DNA of 64,000 nt from Hyphomicrobiales bacterium (GTDB lineage: Bacteria; Pseudomonadota; Alphaproteobacteria; Rhizobiales; Rhizobiaceae), in assembly GCA_900466875.1 (NCBI GenBank), contig UBNQ01000036.1, positions 1 to 64,000 on the forward strand, written 5' to 3'. Position numbers and translations under genes: made by a program. Below are positions 27,788 to 36,238 of this stretch, piece after piece; the first letter of the stretch is position 1; the number at the start of each line of letters is the position of its first letter. The notes beneath the pieces are model-generated. The model was not told where the DNA came from. It saw only the letters and a program-made list of their open reading frames with translations, and did no database searches.

Positions 27788-28963
27788 TCACGCCTTCAAC
27801 AATTCGCGGGCGATGATGAGTTTCTGCACCTCGGTCGCGCCTTCATAGATGCGCAAAGCCCGGATTTCCCGGTAGAGGCTTTCGGTGATCTCGCCGACGC
27901 GCACGCCGCGGCCGCCGAACATTTGCACGGCGCGGTCGATCACCTTCTGGGCGTTTTCGGAGGCTACCATCTTTGCCATCGCCGCTTCCTTGGTGGTCGG
28001 CAGGCCCTGCACGTCGCGACGCCAGGCGGCGCGGTAGGTCAGCAGTGCCGCGGCATCGATCTCGGCGGCCATGTCGCCCAGTGCGGCCTGCGTCAGTTGC
28101 AGGTCGGACAGCGTGTTGCCGAAGATTTTTCGCGATCTTGCATGGGCCAGAGCCTCGTCCAGCGCGCGTTTGGCAAAGCCCACCGCTGCGGCCGCGACGG
28201 AAGCGCGAAAGATGTCGAGGGTGCGCATGGCGATCTTGAAACCTTCGCCGGGGGCGCCGAGCAGGCGCGAGGCCGGGATGCGGCAATTGTCGAAACGGAT
28301 CGTCGCCAGCGGATGCGGGGCAATCACGTCGATCCGCTCGGCGATGGAAAAACCGGGATCATCGGCAAAGACGACAAAGGCGGAGATGCCGCGTGTGCCG
28401 GGCGCTTCGCCGGTGCGGGCAAAGACCGTGTAGACATCGGCAATGCCGCCATTGGAAATCCAGGTCTTTTCGCCGTCAAGAACGTAGTGATCGCCATCCT
28501 TTCGCGCGGCACAGGCCATCGCGGCCACATCCGAGCCGGCATCCTTTTCCGAGAGTGCAAAGGCTGCGATCCATTCGCCGGATGTGGCTTTCGGCAGGAC
28601 CGTGACGCGCAACTGTTCCGAACCGGAAAGGCCGATCGCGCCGGTGCCTAAACCCTGCATGGCAAAGGCGAAATCGGCCAATCCGTCATTCCAGGCCAAT
28701 GTTTCCCGGGTCAGGCAGGCGGCGCGGCTGTCGATCGGTTGCCTGCCGCCTGCACCGGTTGCGGCATCGAGCAGGCCCGCCTCGCCAAGTGCCCTGACGA
28801 GTGTCCGGCAGGCCTTGTCCGTGTCGGAGTGATCGACGTATGCGAGCGCGCCTGATGCGGCGAAGGCATCCAGCTTTTTCGCCAGCGCCCTGTGGCTTTC
28901 GTCGAAAAACGGCCAGTCGAGAAAATCCCGGCTCGGGCCGGCAAGGGTGGTCGAGGCTGCCAT
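27788..28963 (-). CDS. Acyl-CoA dehydrogenase
   Basis: A 391-aa flavoprotein of the acyl-CoA dehydrogenase family. FALSEKDAGSDVAAM and KTWISNGGIADVY bind FAD and substrate. RKIFGNTLSDLQLTQAALGDM and VQMFGGRGVRVGEITESLYR are C-terminal landmarks, and RIYEGATEVQKLIIARELL ends the chain with the glutamate region. In this operon it would oxidise a cyclic or ring-opened acyl-CoA. The start overlaps the enoyl-CoA hydratase stop by one base. Confidence 0.85.
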   Translation of the reverse strand: MAASTTLAGPSRDFLDWPFFDESHRALAKKLDAFAASGALAYVDHSDTDKACRTLVRALGEAGLLDAATGAGGRQPIDSRAACLTRETLAWNDGLADFAFAMQGLGTGAIGLSGSEQLRVTVLPKATSGEWIAAFALSEKDAGSDVAAMACAARKDGDHYVLDGEKTWISNGGIADVYTVFARTGEAPGTRGISAFVVFADDPGFSIAERIDVIAPHPLATIRFDNCRIPASRLLGAPGEGFKIAMRTLDIFRASVAAAAVGFAKRALDEALAHARSRKIFGNTLSDLQLTQAALGDMAAEIDAAALLTYRAAWRRDVQGLPTTKEAAMAKMVASENAQKVIDRAVQMFGGRGVRVGEITESLYREIRALRIYEGATEVQKLIIARELLKA

Positions 28964-29796
28964 CAGTTGCCCTCGAAAACCGGTTTGCGCTTCTCGGCAA
29001 AGGCTTCAAAAGCGCGGCGGAAATCCTGCGTCGCCATGCAGATCGCCTGCGCCTGGGCTTCACTCTCGATCATCTCGTCGAGACCCATGGCCCATTCCTG
29101 GTTCAGCATGGTTTTTGTCATCGTGTGGGCAAACCAAGGGCCATCGGCCAGCGAATGCGCCAGCTTCAGTGCTTCGGCTTCGAGGGTCTCCGCGGCGTGG
29201 AGAGCGTTGTAAAAACCCCAGGCGTGCCCCTCATCGGCCGTCATAGAGCGGCCGGTGAAGAGAAGTTCGGCGGCGCGGCCCTGGCCGATGATGCGCGGCA
29301 GGATCCCGCAGGCGCCCATATCTGCACCGGCGAGACCGACGCGGGTGAAGAGGAAGGCGGTTTTCGCTTCAGGCGTTGCAAGCCTCAGGTCCGATGCCAT
29401 GGCGAGGATCGCGCCGGCACCGGCACAGATGCCGTCGACGGAAGCGACGATCGGCTGCGGGCATTTCTTCATCGCCTTGACCAGATCGCCGGTCATGCGG
29501 GTGAAGGCCAGAAGCTCGGGCATCGGCATTTTCGTCAGCGGCTCGATGATCTCGAAGACGTCGCCGCCGGAAGAGAAATTGCCGCCGGCACCGGTCAGCA
29601 CAATGGCGCGGATATCGGACGCATAGGCCAGATCGCGAAAAAGGTCACGCAGTTCGGCGTAGCTTTCGAAGGTCAGCGGGTTCTTGCGCTCAGGCCGGTT
29701 GAGCCGGATCGTGCCGACGCGGCCGTCTTCGCTCACCTCCCAGACAAAATGCCGGGTCTGGTGATCGCGGAAGCTGCGCTCCGTCAGTTTGCTCAT
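28963..29796 (-). CDS. Enoyl-CoA hydratase/isomerase family protein
   Basis: A 277-aa crotonase-fold enzyme. The oxyanion-hole segments GAGGNFSSGGDVFEI (near residue 80) and DGICAGAGAILAMASDLRLA (near 135) are intact. FLFTRVGLAGADMGACGILPRIIG follows. In aerobic CoA-dependent aromatic pathways such enzymes act on the non-aromatic ring product, including hydrolytic ring opening. The start has a very good ribosome site (GGAGAGGAG); an ATG 8 codons upstream is disfavoured. Confidence 0.83.
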   Translation of the reverse strand: MSKLTERSFRDHQTRHFVWEVSEDGRVGTIRLNRPERKNPLTFESYAELRDLFRDLAYASDIRAIVLTGAGGNFSSGGDVFEIIEPLTKMPMPELLAFTRMTGDLVKAMKKCPQPIVASVDGICAGAGAILAMASDLRLATPEAKTAFLFTRVGLAGADMGACGILPRIIGQGRAAELLFTGRSMTADEGHAWGFYNALHAAETLEAEALKLAHSLADGPWFAHTMTKTMLNQEWAMGLDEMIESEAQAQAICMATQDFRRAFEAFAEKRKPVFEGN

Positions 29797-29859
29797 GCCG
29801 TCTCCTCTCCCAGTCTCCATCAGCCGCCGAGAAATGCGGCCGATGTCGATGCATTCTTG

Positions 29860-30306
29860 TCAATCGTTGGCCGCTGGCGGCAGGAAATCCACGTCGTGGG
29901 CGGCCGAGAGCCTGACGATCTCGTCCACGTCGGTCTTTTCGTTCAACTCGATGAACAGGTCTTCGAGCCTTCCGGCCGGCGAAACCCAGAAGAGTGCGCG
30001 GCAGGGCTTGTCGGACTTGTTGAAATAGCCATGCGGCACGCCGCGCGGCATGCGAACCAGATCACCCGCCTTGGCTTTGCTCCACTCACCATCGAGCTTG
30101 AGATCCAGCTCGCCTTCCTGGACAAGGATGAATTCGTCCTGGTTCGGATGGATATGCACCGGCACGAACTGGCCCGGTGCGCTGTTGGTCTCGAAAGCGA
30201 AAGTGTCGTCACAGACCGCTTTGGGAAAATAGACCTGCCCCAGGATGTTCCATTTCACATCGTTGTAGCCGGTACCGTTCTCGGTAATGCCTTTCTGCAG
30301 TTCCAT
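29860..30306 (-). CDS. Cupin-domain protein
   Basis: A 148-aa single-domain beta-barrel. The first cupin motif HIHPNQDEFILVQEGELDL (metal ligands His-His-Glu) and the second PRGVPHGYFNKSDKPCRALF (third His) are both complete, so it probably binds a divalent metal. Function within the operon is unknown. Similar cupins accompany anthraniloyl-CoA type clusters and could be dioxygenase- or isomerase-like, or act on a by-product. It sits about 34 bases after the SDR gene in the same direction. Confidence 0.78.
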   Translation of the reverse strand: MELQKGITENGTGYNDVKWNILGQVYFPKAVCDDTFAFETNSAPGQFVPVHIHPNQDEFILVQEGELDLKLDGEWSKAKAGDLVRMPRGVPHGYFNKSDKPCRALFWVSPAGRLEDLFIELNEKTDVDEIVRLSAAHDVDFLPPAAND

Positions 30307-30340
30307 ATGCTACTCCCCGTTCTCCTTGGATCACATCGGT

Positions 30341-31132
30341 TCAGCCCGCCATGATTTCTCCGCCGGCCACCACGATGGACTGGCCGGTTACTGATGAAGC
30401 GCCGGGAGAAGCGAGCCAGAGGACCGCATCGGCGACTTCCTCCGGCTTGACCAATCGACCCTGCGGATTGGATCTGGTGAATTCACCCAACGCCTGCTCC
30501 TCGGTGCGGCCTGTCTTGGCAACGATTTCAGCTATGGAGCGCGAAATGATCGGGGTATCGGTGAAGCCGGGGCATACCGCATTGACGGTGATGCCCTTCC
30601 TCACCAGCTCCAATGCGAGCGCGCGGGTCAGGCCGATCACGCCGTGCTTTGCGGCACAATAGGCGGCAACATAGGCATAACCCTTGAGGCCTGCCGTCGA
30701 GGCCAGATTGATGATGCGCGCGCCTTCGCCATAGGCTTTCAGATCGGGCAGAACCGCCTGTGTGACGTTGAAGACGCCGTTGAGGTCAACATCGATGATC
30801 TGCGACCAGAGGTCGGGGGGGGTCTTTTCGAATGGCGTGCTCGGTGCTTCGCCGGCATTGTTGACCAAGATATTGACTGGCCCGAAGGTTTTTCGCGCCT
30901 CTGCCAATCCCGCATCGATGGCTGCGCGGTCAGTAACGTCGAAGCCGTCAGCTACAAAGCTGTTTTCGCTGCCGATTTCGCGGGCCAGCTTTTCCAGCGG
31001 TTCGCGGCGGCGGCCGGCAAGCGTGATGCGCGCACCTTCGGAGCTGAGCGCGCGCGCGATAGCCACGCCGATGCCGCTTCCCGCACCGGTTACCAGAGCG
31101 TGCCGTCCCTTGAGCTTACCGTCTGTCGCCAT
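30341..31132 (-). CDS. SDR-family 3-hydroxyacyl-CoA dehydrogenase-like protein
   Basis: A 263-aa classical short-chain dehydrogenase. The cofactor motif TGAGSGIGVAIARAL, the NNAG motif (ILVNNAGEAP) and the active site (STAGLKG, then YVAAYCAAKHGVIGLTRAL with the Tyr-x3-Lys pair) are present. It probably uses NAD(H) to oxidise or reduce a keto/hydroxy group on the CoA-bound ring intermediate. The ribosome site GAGGAAC overlaps the end of the preceding monooxygenase gene, 11 bases away, so the two are closely linked. Confidence 0.83.
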   Translation of the reverse strand: MATDGKLKGRHALVTGAGSGIGVAIARALSSEGARITLAGRRREPLEKLAREIGSENSFVADGFDVTDRAAIDAGLAEARKTFGPVNILVNNAGEAPSTPFEKTPPDLWSQIIDVDLNGVFNVTQAVLPDLKAYGEGARIINLASTAGLKGYAYVAAYCAAKHGVIGLTRALALELVRKGITVNAVCPGFTDTPIISRSIAEIVAKTGRTEEQALGEFTRSNPQGRLVKPEEVADAVLWLASPGASSVTGQSIVVAGGEIMAG

Positions 31133-31143
31133 TCACCCGTTCC

Positions 31144-33462
31144 TCACTTGGCCGATGCTGCGGCCGCACGAGCCAGGCCCGTTTCATATTGCAGCTTGCC
31201 GGACTGATATTGTTTCGGCCACGCAATGCCGGTCAGGCCGATCTTTGCCGCTTCATGCAGTACCCAGGCGGGATCGGCCAGATGCGGACGGGCGACGGCG
31301 CAGAGATCGGCACGACCGGCGGCGATGATCGAATTTGCCTGATCGGCCTCTGAAATCGCACCGACGGCAATCGTCGGAATGCCGATCTCGTTGCGGATCT
31401 TGTCGGAAAACGGCGTCTGGAACAGGCGGCCATAGACCGGCTTTTCCTCCTTGGAGACCTGGCCGGAAGAGCAGTCGATCAGGTCGGCACCCGCCTGCTT
31501 GAACATCTTTGCAAAGATCGCCGCATCATCCGGCGTGTTGCCGCCATCGGCCCAGTCGTGGCAGGAGAGGCGGACCGAGATCGGCTTGTCTGCCGGCCAG
31601 ACCGCGCGGATTGCCGCAAATACTTCCAGCGGGTACCGGGCGCGGTTTTCGTGGCTGCCGCCGTAGCTGTCGGTGCGAATATTGGTGAGCGGCGAGAGGA
31701 AACTCGACAGAAGATATCCGTGGGCGCAATGCAGTTCCAGCCAGTCGGCTCCGGCCTCGGCGGCATATTTCGCGGCGCGGACGTGGTCGGCCTTCACGCG
31801 GTCCATATCGGCCCGGTCCATCGCTTTCGGCACCTGGCTGTTTTTCAGATAGGGCAGGGCGGATGCCGAGATCAGCGGCCAGGCTCCGTCTTCCAAAGGT
31901 TGATCGATACCCTCCCAGGCGAGTTTCGTCGCGCCTTTGCGTCCGGCATGGCCCAGCTGAATGCCGACCCTGGCTTCGGAATTGGTATGAACAAATTCCA
32001 CGAAGCGCTTCCAGCCTTTGGCCTGCTCGTCGTTCCAGAGGCCGAGGCAGCCGGGGGTGATGCGGGCGTCAGGCGACACGCAGGTCATTTCGGCAAACAC
32101 GAGGCCAGCGCCGCCAAGCGCGCGGGAACCGAGATGGACGAGATGGAAATCATCCAGCAGCCCGTCTTTTGCCGAATACATCGCCATCGGCGACATGACG
32201 ATGCGGTTCTTAAGGTCGGTGCCGCGCAGCGAATAGGGCGTGAACATCGGCGGCAGGGTGCGGCCATTGCCTTGCACCTCGATGCCGTTCCTTTCCGCGA
32301 ACCAGCGCTCATAGCCTTCCAGCCAGACGGGATCGCGCAGGCGCAGGTTTTCGTGGCTGATGCGCTGCGATCGGGTCAGCATGGAATACATGAATTGCGG
32401 TGGCTCCAGCGCGTCGGCATAACGCTCACCCACCACTTCGAACCACTCCATCGCATTGCGGGCGGCGTTCTGGATGCGGGCGACATCGATACGGCGGATG
32501 TCCTCGTAGGTTTTCAGAACCTGCGGGATCGCGTCCTTCGTATGGCCGAGCCTGTTGAACTGGTTGGTCAGTTCGATTGCGTCGTCGATCGCAAGTTTTG
32601 TGCCGGAGCCGATGGCGAAATGTGCGGTGTGGGCTGCGTCGCCCATCAGAACGACATGCGAGTTGCCGTTGAAATGGCTCCACTTGCCGCAGATCAGCCG
32701 GTTGAAGTTGAGCCAGGCACTGCCGCGCAGGTGCCGGGCATTGGTCATCAGGTCGGCGCCTTCCAGCACTTCGGAAAACAGATCCTGGCAGAAATCGATC
32801 GAGCCCTGCTGGTCCAGCTCGCCGAGGCCGTGTTTTTCGTAGGCGTCTTCGGTCGTCTCGACGATGAAAGTCGAGGTGTTGTCGTCGAACTTGTAGATAT
32901 GTGCCTGAAACCAGCCGTGGTCGGTCTTGCGGAAGTCGAAGGTAAAGGCATCGAAGAGTTTTTGCGTACCGAGCCAGATATAGCGGTTCGGACGCACGGC
33001 GAGATCCGGCTCGAAAACCTCAGGGTAGCGGTTGCGGATCTTCGAGTTGAAGCCGTCGGAGGCGATGATGAGGTCGGCATCCGGGTAGTCTGTGTCACCG
33101 TCGGAATCTGTCTCGAACACCAGCTCGACACCCAAAGCCTCGCAGCGGCGCTGCAGGATGTTGAGAAGCTTCTTGCGGCCGATGCCGACGAAACCGTGGC
33201 CAGATGTGCGCTGGCGGGTGCCCTTGAACAGAAGCTCGATATCGTCCCAGTGGTTGAAGGCGTCCTCGATTTCGGCTGCACTCTCCGGATCCCAGGCACG
33301 CATAGACACCATGGTGGCGTCGGAAAAGACAACGCCCCAGCCGAATGTGTCATAGGGCCGGTTGCGCTCGACGACCGAAATGGAATGTTCGGGATGAAAC
33401 TTTTTCATCAGCAGGGCGAAATAGAGCCCAGCCGGACCGCCACCGATGCAGACGATGCGCAT
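31144..33462 (-). CDS. Fused FAD monooxygenase/old-yellow-enzyme protein, probable 2-aminobenzoyl-CoA monooxygenase/reductase
   Basis: A 772-aa two-domain flavoenzyme. Residues 1 to about 390 are an aromatic hydroxylase with GGGPAGLYFALLMKK (7-21), the GDAAHTAHFAIGSG flavin motif and family segments shared with salicylyl-CoA 5-hydroxylase. From about 405 an old-yellow-enzyme domain follows (LKNRIVMSPMAMYSAKDG, GIQLGHAGRKG, ELHCAHGYLLSSFLSPLTN). This fusion matches the 2-aminobenzoyl-CoA monooxygenase/reductase of Azoarcus evansii, which hydroxylates and then reduces the ring. Many databases label it bifunctional salicylyl-CoA 5-hydroxylase/oxidoreductase. It is the first gene of the eight-gene operon, with a GGGAG ribosome site. 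No benzoate/anthranilate-CoA ligase lies nearby. Confidence 0.85.
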   Translation of the reverse strand: MRIVCIGGGPAGLYFALLMKKFHPEHSISVVERNRPYDTFGWGVVFSDATMVSMRAWDPESAAEIEDAFNHWDDIELLFKGTRQRTSGHGFVGIGRKKLLNILQRRCEALGVELVFETDSDGDTDYPDADLIIASDGFNSKIRNRYPEVFEPDLAVRPNRYIWLGTQKLFDAFTFDFRKTDHGWFQAHIYKFDDNTSTFIVETTEDAYEKHGLGELDQQGSIDFCQDLFSEVLEGADLMTNARHLRGSAWLNFNRLICGKWSHFNGNSHVVLMGDAAHTAHFAIGSGTKLAIDDAIELTNQFNRLGHTKDAIPQVLKTYEDIRRIDVARIQNAARNAMEWFEVVGERYADALEPPQFMYSMLTRSQRISHENLRLRDPVWLEGYERWFAERNGIEVQGNGRTLPPMFTPYSLRGTDLKNRIVMSPMAMYSAKDGLLDDFHLVHLGSRALGGAGLVFAEMTCVSPDARITPGCLGLWNDEQAKGWKRFVEFVHTNSEARVGIQLGHAGRKGATKLAWEGIDQPLEDGAWPLISASALPYLKNSQVPKAMDRADMDRVKADHVRAAKYAAEAGADWLELHCAHGYLLSSFLSPLTNIRTDSYGGSHENRARYPLEVFAAIRAVWPADKPISVRLSCHDWADGGNTPDDAAIFAKMFKQAGADLIDCSSGQVSKEEKPVYGRLFQTPFSDKIRNEIGIPTIAVGAISEADQANSIIAAGRADLCAVARPHLADPAWVLHEAAKIGLTGIAWPKQYQSGKLQYETGLARAAAASAK

Positions 33463-33498
33463 GAATATCTCCCGACGTTCCCATGGGTCATTATTTTA

Positions 33499-33533
33499 AG
33501 TTTAAACTATATTGGTCGCGCAAAATCCGTCAA
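33499..33533 (-). promoter_or_regulatory. Promoter of the aromatic-CoA operon with palindromic operator on the -10
   Basis: Read on the minus strand: TTGACG (-35), 16 bases, then TATAGT (-10), each matching the sigma-70 consensus in 5 of 6 positions, about 45 bases before the first start codon. A perfect 10-bp palindrome AGTTTAAACT (33499-33508) covers the end of the -10 box. That placement suits a repressor, perhaps one released by the aryl-CoA substrate. No regulator gene for it is in the window. Confidence 0.6.
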
Positions 33534-33661
33534 GCGCTAATGCGAGCGATGTGATAGGAGCGATTACGCAAATCAGCGGATGACACACTTAAGCCGTGAT
33601 CCGATTGCTTTTCGCTTCGCGTTTTCCGATTTTACCGCTTGTCTCCGAGGCAAAGCAGACC

Positions 33662-36238
33662 ATGGCGTCCAACAGTTCCAGCAGTCACGTCCGCGATTTT
33701 TTCCAGGCCCATCGCGGCCTGTTCGTTTCCTTCATCGTCCTTCTGGTTTTCGGCTTTACCGCGTTTGCGATCTACGAGCTGACGACCGAAGTCAGCTATG
33801 ACGAGGTGATCGAAGCGCTGGTTTCGACCTCGTGGTCGTCGATCGCACTCGCCGTCTTCTTTACCGGCCTCAGCTTTGCGGCGCTGGTGGGATACGATCT
33901 CAATGCGCTGACCTATATCGGCCGCAAGCTGCCACCCGTGCCGGTCGCCATGACGGCCTTCAGTGCCTATGCGGTCGGCAATACGGCCGGTTTCGGTGCG
34001 CTCAGCGGCGGCGCCATCCGCTTTCGCGGTTATTCCCGGCTCGGTCTTTCGCCGGAAGATATCGGCCGCGTCATCGCCTTCGTCACCTTCGCCTTCGGCA
34101 TCGGCCTGCTTTCGGTCACCGCACTTGCCTGTCTGATCACCGCTCCCCGGGTCGGCCAGATCATCGGCGTCAGCGATACGGCAATCCGCATCATCGCCCT
34201 CGCCATCATCGTCGGCCTGAGCATTCTGGTGTTCATCGGCCGTGACGGGCGAAAAATCTCGGTCGGCAGGGTGCATTTGCGACTTCCCGACAGCCGTACC
34301 TCGTCGCAGCAGTTCCTCGTCACGGCACTCGATATCGCTGCATCGGCATCGGTGCTTTATGTCCTGTTGCCGCAAACCAATATCGGCTGGCCCTCGTTTC
34401 TGGCGATCTATGCGACGGCGGTCGGTGCCGGCGTGCTCAGCCATGTCCCCGGTGGTCTTGGGGTCTTCGAGACGGTCATCGTTGCCGCGCTCGGCAATAC
34501 GGTCGATATCGATCAGGTTCTCGGCAGCCTCGTTCTCTACCGGGTCATCTATCACGTTCTGCCGCTCTTGATCGCGACGCTGTTCGTCATCTTTCTGGAG
34601 GCGCGGCAGCTTTCGAAACATCCTGTCGCATCGACCTTACGAAAGCTGGAATTCCGGCTGGCACCGCTGCTGCTGTCGGCCTTCGCCCTGATAGCCGGTG
34701 CGATGCTGGTACTTTCGAGCGTCACGCCGACGCCGGATTCCAATCTCAATTTCCTCGGCAGCTACATGCCGTTGCCGCTGGTGGAAAGCGCGCATTTTCT
34801 CTCCAGCATCATCGGCATCCTGCTCTTCGTCAGCGCCCGCGGCATCGCGCAGAGGCTTGACGGCGCATGGTGGACGGCGGTCCTGTGCACCGCGCTCGGC
34901 CTGCTGTTTTCCCTGCTCAAGGCTCTCGCGCTCTTCGAGGCCGTTTTCCTGGCCGTGCTTTTGGCCGGGCTCCTGCTCAGCGGACGGCAGTTCAATCGTC
35001 CGGCTTCGATGATGCGTCAGGCGCTGACGCCGCCGTGGATCGTGGCGATGCTCATCCTCGTTGCGGCGGCCACGACGATCCTGTTCTTCGTCTATCGTGA
35101 GGTCGATTACAGCCGCGAACTGTGGTGGCAGTTCGAATTCTCCGCGGAAGCGCCGCGGGGCTTGCGCGCCATGCTCGGCATCGCCATCGTTGCCGCGGTC
35201 GTGTCGGTGTTCAGCCTGTTGCGCCCCGCCGTCAGGCGTTCGGACATGTCGACTGAGGAAGACCTCGTGCAGGCGACGAACATCGCCATGGCCCAGGATT
35301 TTGCCGACGCCAATCTCGTGCGCATGGGCGACAAGCGGCTGATGTTTTCGGCCAGCGGCAATGCGTTCATCATGTATGGCATCCAAGGGCGCTCCTGGAT
35401 CGCGCTGTTCGATCCGGTCGGGCCGAGCGACGAGATTGCCGAACTGGTCTGGCGTTTCGTCGAGGAGGCGAGAACCGGTGGCGGACGCGCCGTCTTCTAC
35501 CAGATCTCGCCGGATCTTCTTGCCTCTTGCACCGATGCCGGCATGCGCGCCTTCCGCCTGGGCGAACTGGCTGTCGTCGACCTCGCCGGTTTCGAACTTA
35601 AGGGTAGCCGGCTATCGGGCTTGAGGCAGGCGATCAACAAGGGTGTTCGCGAGGGACTGGAATTCGAGATGCTGCAGCCTGAGGAGGTTGCAACCCAGCT
35701 TGAGGCGCTGCGCGCGGTGTCGGACAGCTGGCTCGACGAGCATAATACCCGAGAAAAGACCTTTTCGCTCGGCGCTTTCCGCGACGATTACGTGCTTTCC
35801 CAGCCTGTCGGGATTTTACGGAAAGAAGGCCGCATCGTCGCCTTTGCAACGCTTGCGGTGACCGATACCAAGCAGGAGGGCACTGTCGACCTGATGCGGT
35901 TTGCACCGGACGCGCCGAAGGGTTCGATGGATTTTCTGTTCGTGCGGATCATGGAACATCTGCGCGATGCCGGTTTCCGGCAATTCAACCTCGGCATGGC
36001 ACCGCTTTCCGGCATGGCGCAGCGCGAGGCGGCTCCGGCCTGGGACCGGATCGGCAGCGTGATCTTCGAGCACGGCGAGCGGTTTTACAATTTCAAAGGC
36101 CTCAAGGCCTTCAAATCAAAATTTCACCCGCGTTGGGAACCGCGCTATCTTGCCGTTTCCGGTATCGGCCCGGCCGTTGCTATGATGGATGCAACCCTGC
36201 TGATCGGCGGCGGTTTGAGAGGAGTCGTGGGTAAATGA
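33662..36238 (+). CDS. lpiA: LpiA/MprF-type lysyl-phosphatidylglycerol synthase and flippase
   Basis: An 858-aa inner-membrane protein. About 14 hydrophobic helices in residues 20-520 form the flippase part (YAVGNTAGFGALSGGAIRFR, then LSHVPGGLGVFETVIVAALG). The C-terminal ~300 residues are the cytoplasmic DUF2156 synthase domain, which transfers lysine from lysyl-tRNA to phosphatidylglycerol (GNAFIMYGIQGRSWIALFDP, MDFLFVRIMEHL, FYNFKGLKAFKSKFHPRWEP). In Rhizobium tropici and Sinorhizobium the gene is low-pH inducible and aids resistance to cationic peptides. A GTG 22 codons upstream is in frame, but the ATG has a GAGG-containing site and gives the normal length. The stop overlaps acvB by 4 bases. 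Confidence 0.9.
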   Translation: MASNSSSSHVRDFFQAHRGLFVSFIVLLVFGFTAFAIYELTTEVSYDEVIEALVSTSWSSIALAVFFTGLSFAALVGYDLNALTYIGRKLPPVPVAMTAFSAYAVGNTAGFGALSGGAIRFRGYSRLGLSPEDIGRVIAFVTFAFGIGLLSVTALACLITAPRVGQIIGVSDTAIRIIALAIIVGLSILVFIGRDGRKISVGRVHLRLPDSRTSSQQFLVTALDIAASASVLYVLLPQTNIGWPSFLAIYATAVGAGVLSHVPGGLGVFETVIVAALGNTVDIDQVLGSLVLYRVIYHVLPLLIATLFVIFLEARQLSKHPVASTLRKLEFRLAPLLLSAFALIAGAMLVLSSVTPTPDSNLNFLGSYMPLPLVESAHFLSSIIGILLFVSARGIAQRLDGAWWTAVLCTALGLLFSLLKALALFEAVFLAVLLAGLLLSGRQFNRPASMMRQALTPPWIVAMLILVAAATTILFFVYREVDYSRELWWQFEFSAEAPRGLRAMLGIAIVAAVVSVFSLLRPAVRRSDMSTEEDLVQATNIAMAQDFADANLVRMGDKRLMFSASGNAFIMYGIQGRSWIALFDPVGPSDEIAELVWRFVEEARTGGGRAVFYQISPDLLASCTDAGMRAFRLGELAVVDLAGFELKGSRLSGLRQAINKGVREGLEFEMLQPEEVATQLEALRAVSDSWLDEHNTREKTFSLGAFRDDYVLSQPVGILRKEGRIVAFATLAVTDTKQEGTVDLMRFAPDAPKGSMDFLFVRIMEHLRDAGFRQFNLGMAPLSGMAQREAAPAWDRIGSVIFEHGERFYNFKGLKAFKSKFHPRWEPRYLAVSGIGPAVAMMDATLLIGGGLRGVVGK

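Noticed and set aside
31144..33462. Reading the fusion flavoenzyme simply as salicylyl-CoA 5-hydroxylase
   Set aside because: The added old-yellow-enzyme domain and the operon partners fit the 2-aminobenzoyl-CoA monooxygenase/reductase better, though the substrate is still inferred.
33596..33661. A GTG start adding 22 residues to LpiA
   Set aside because: There is no ribosome site before the GTG, and the added residues are not typical of the family. The ATG at 33662 has a GAGG-containing site and gives the usual length.
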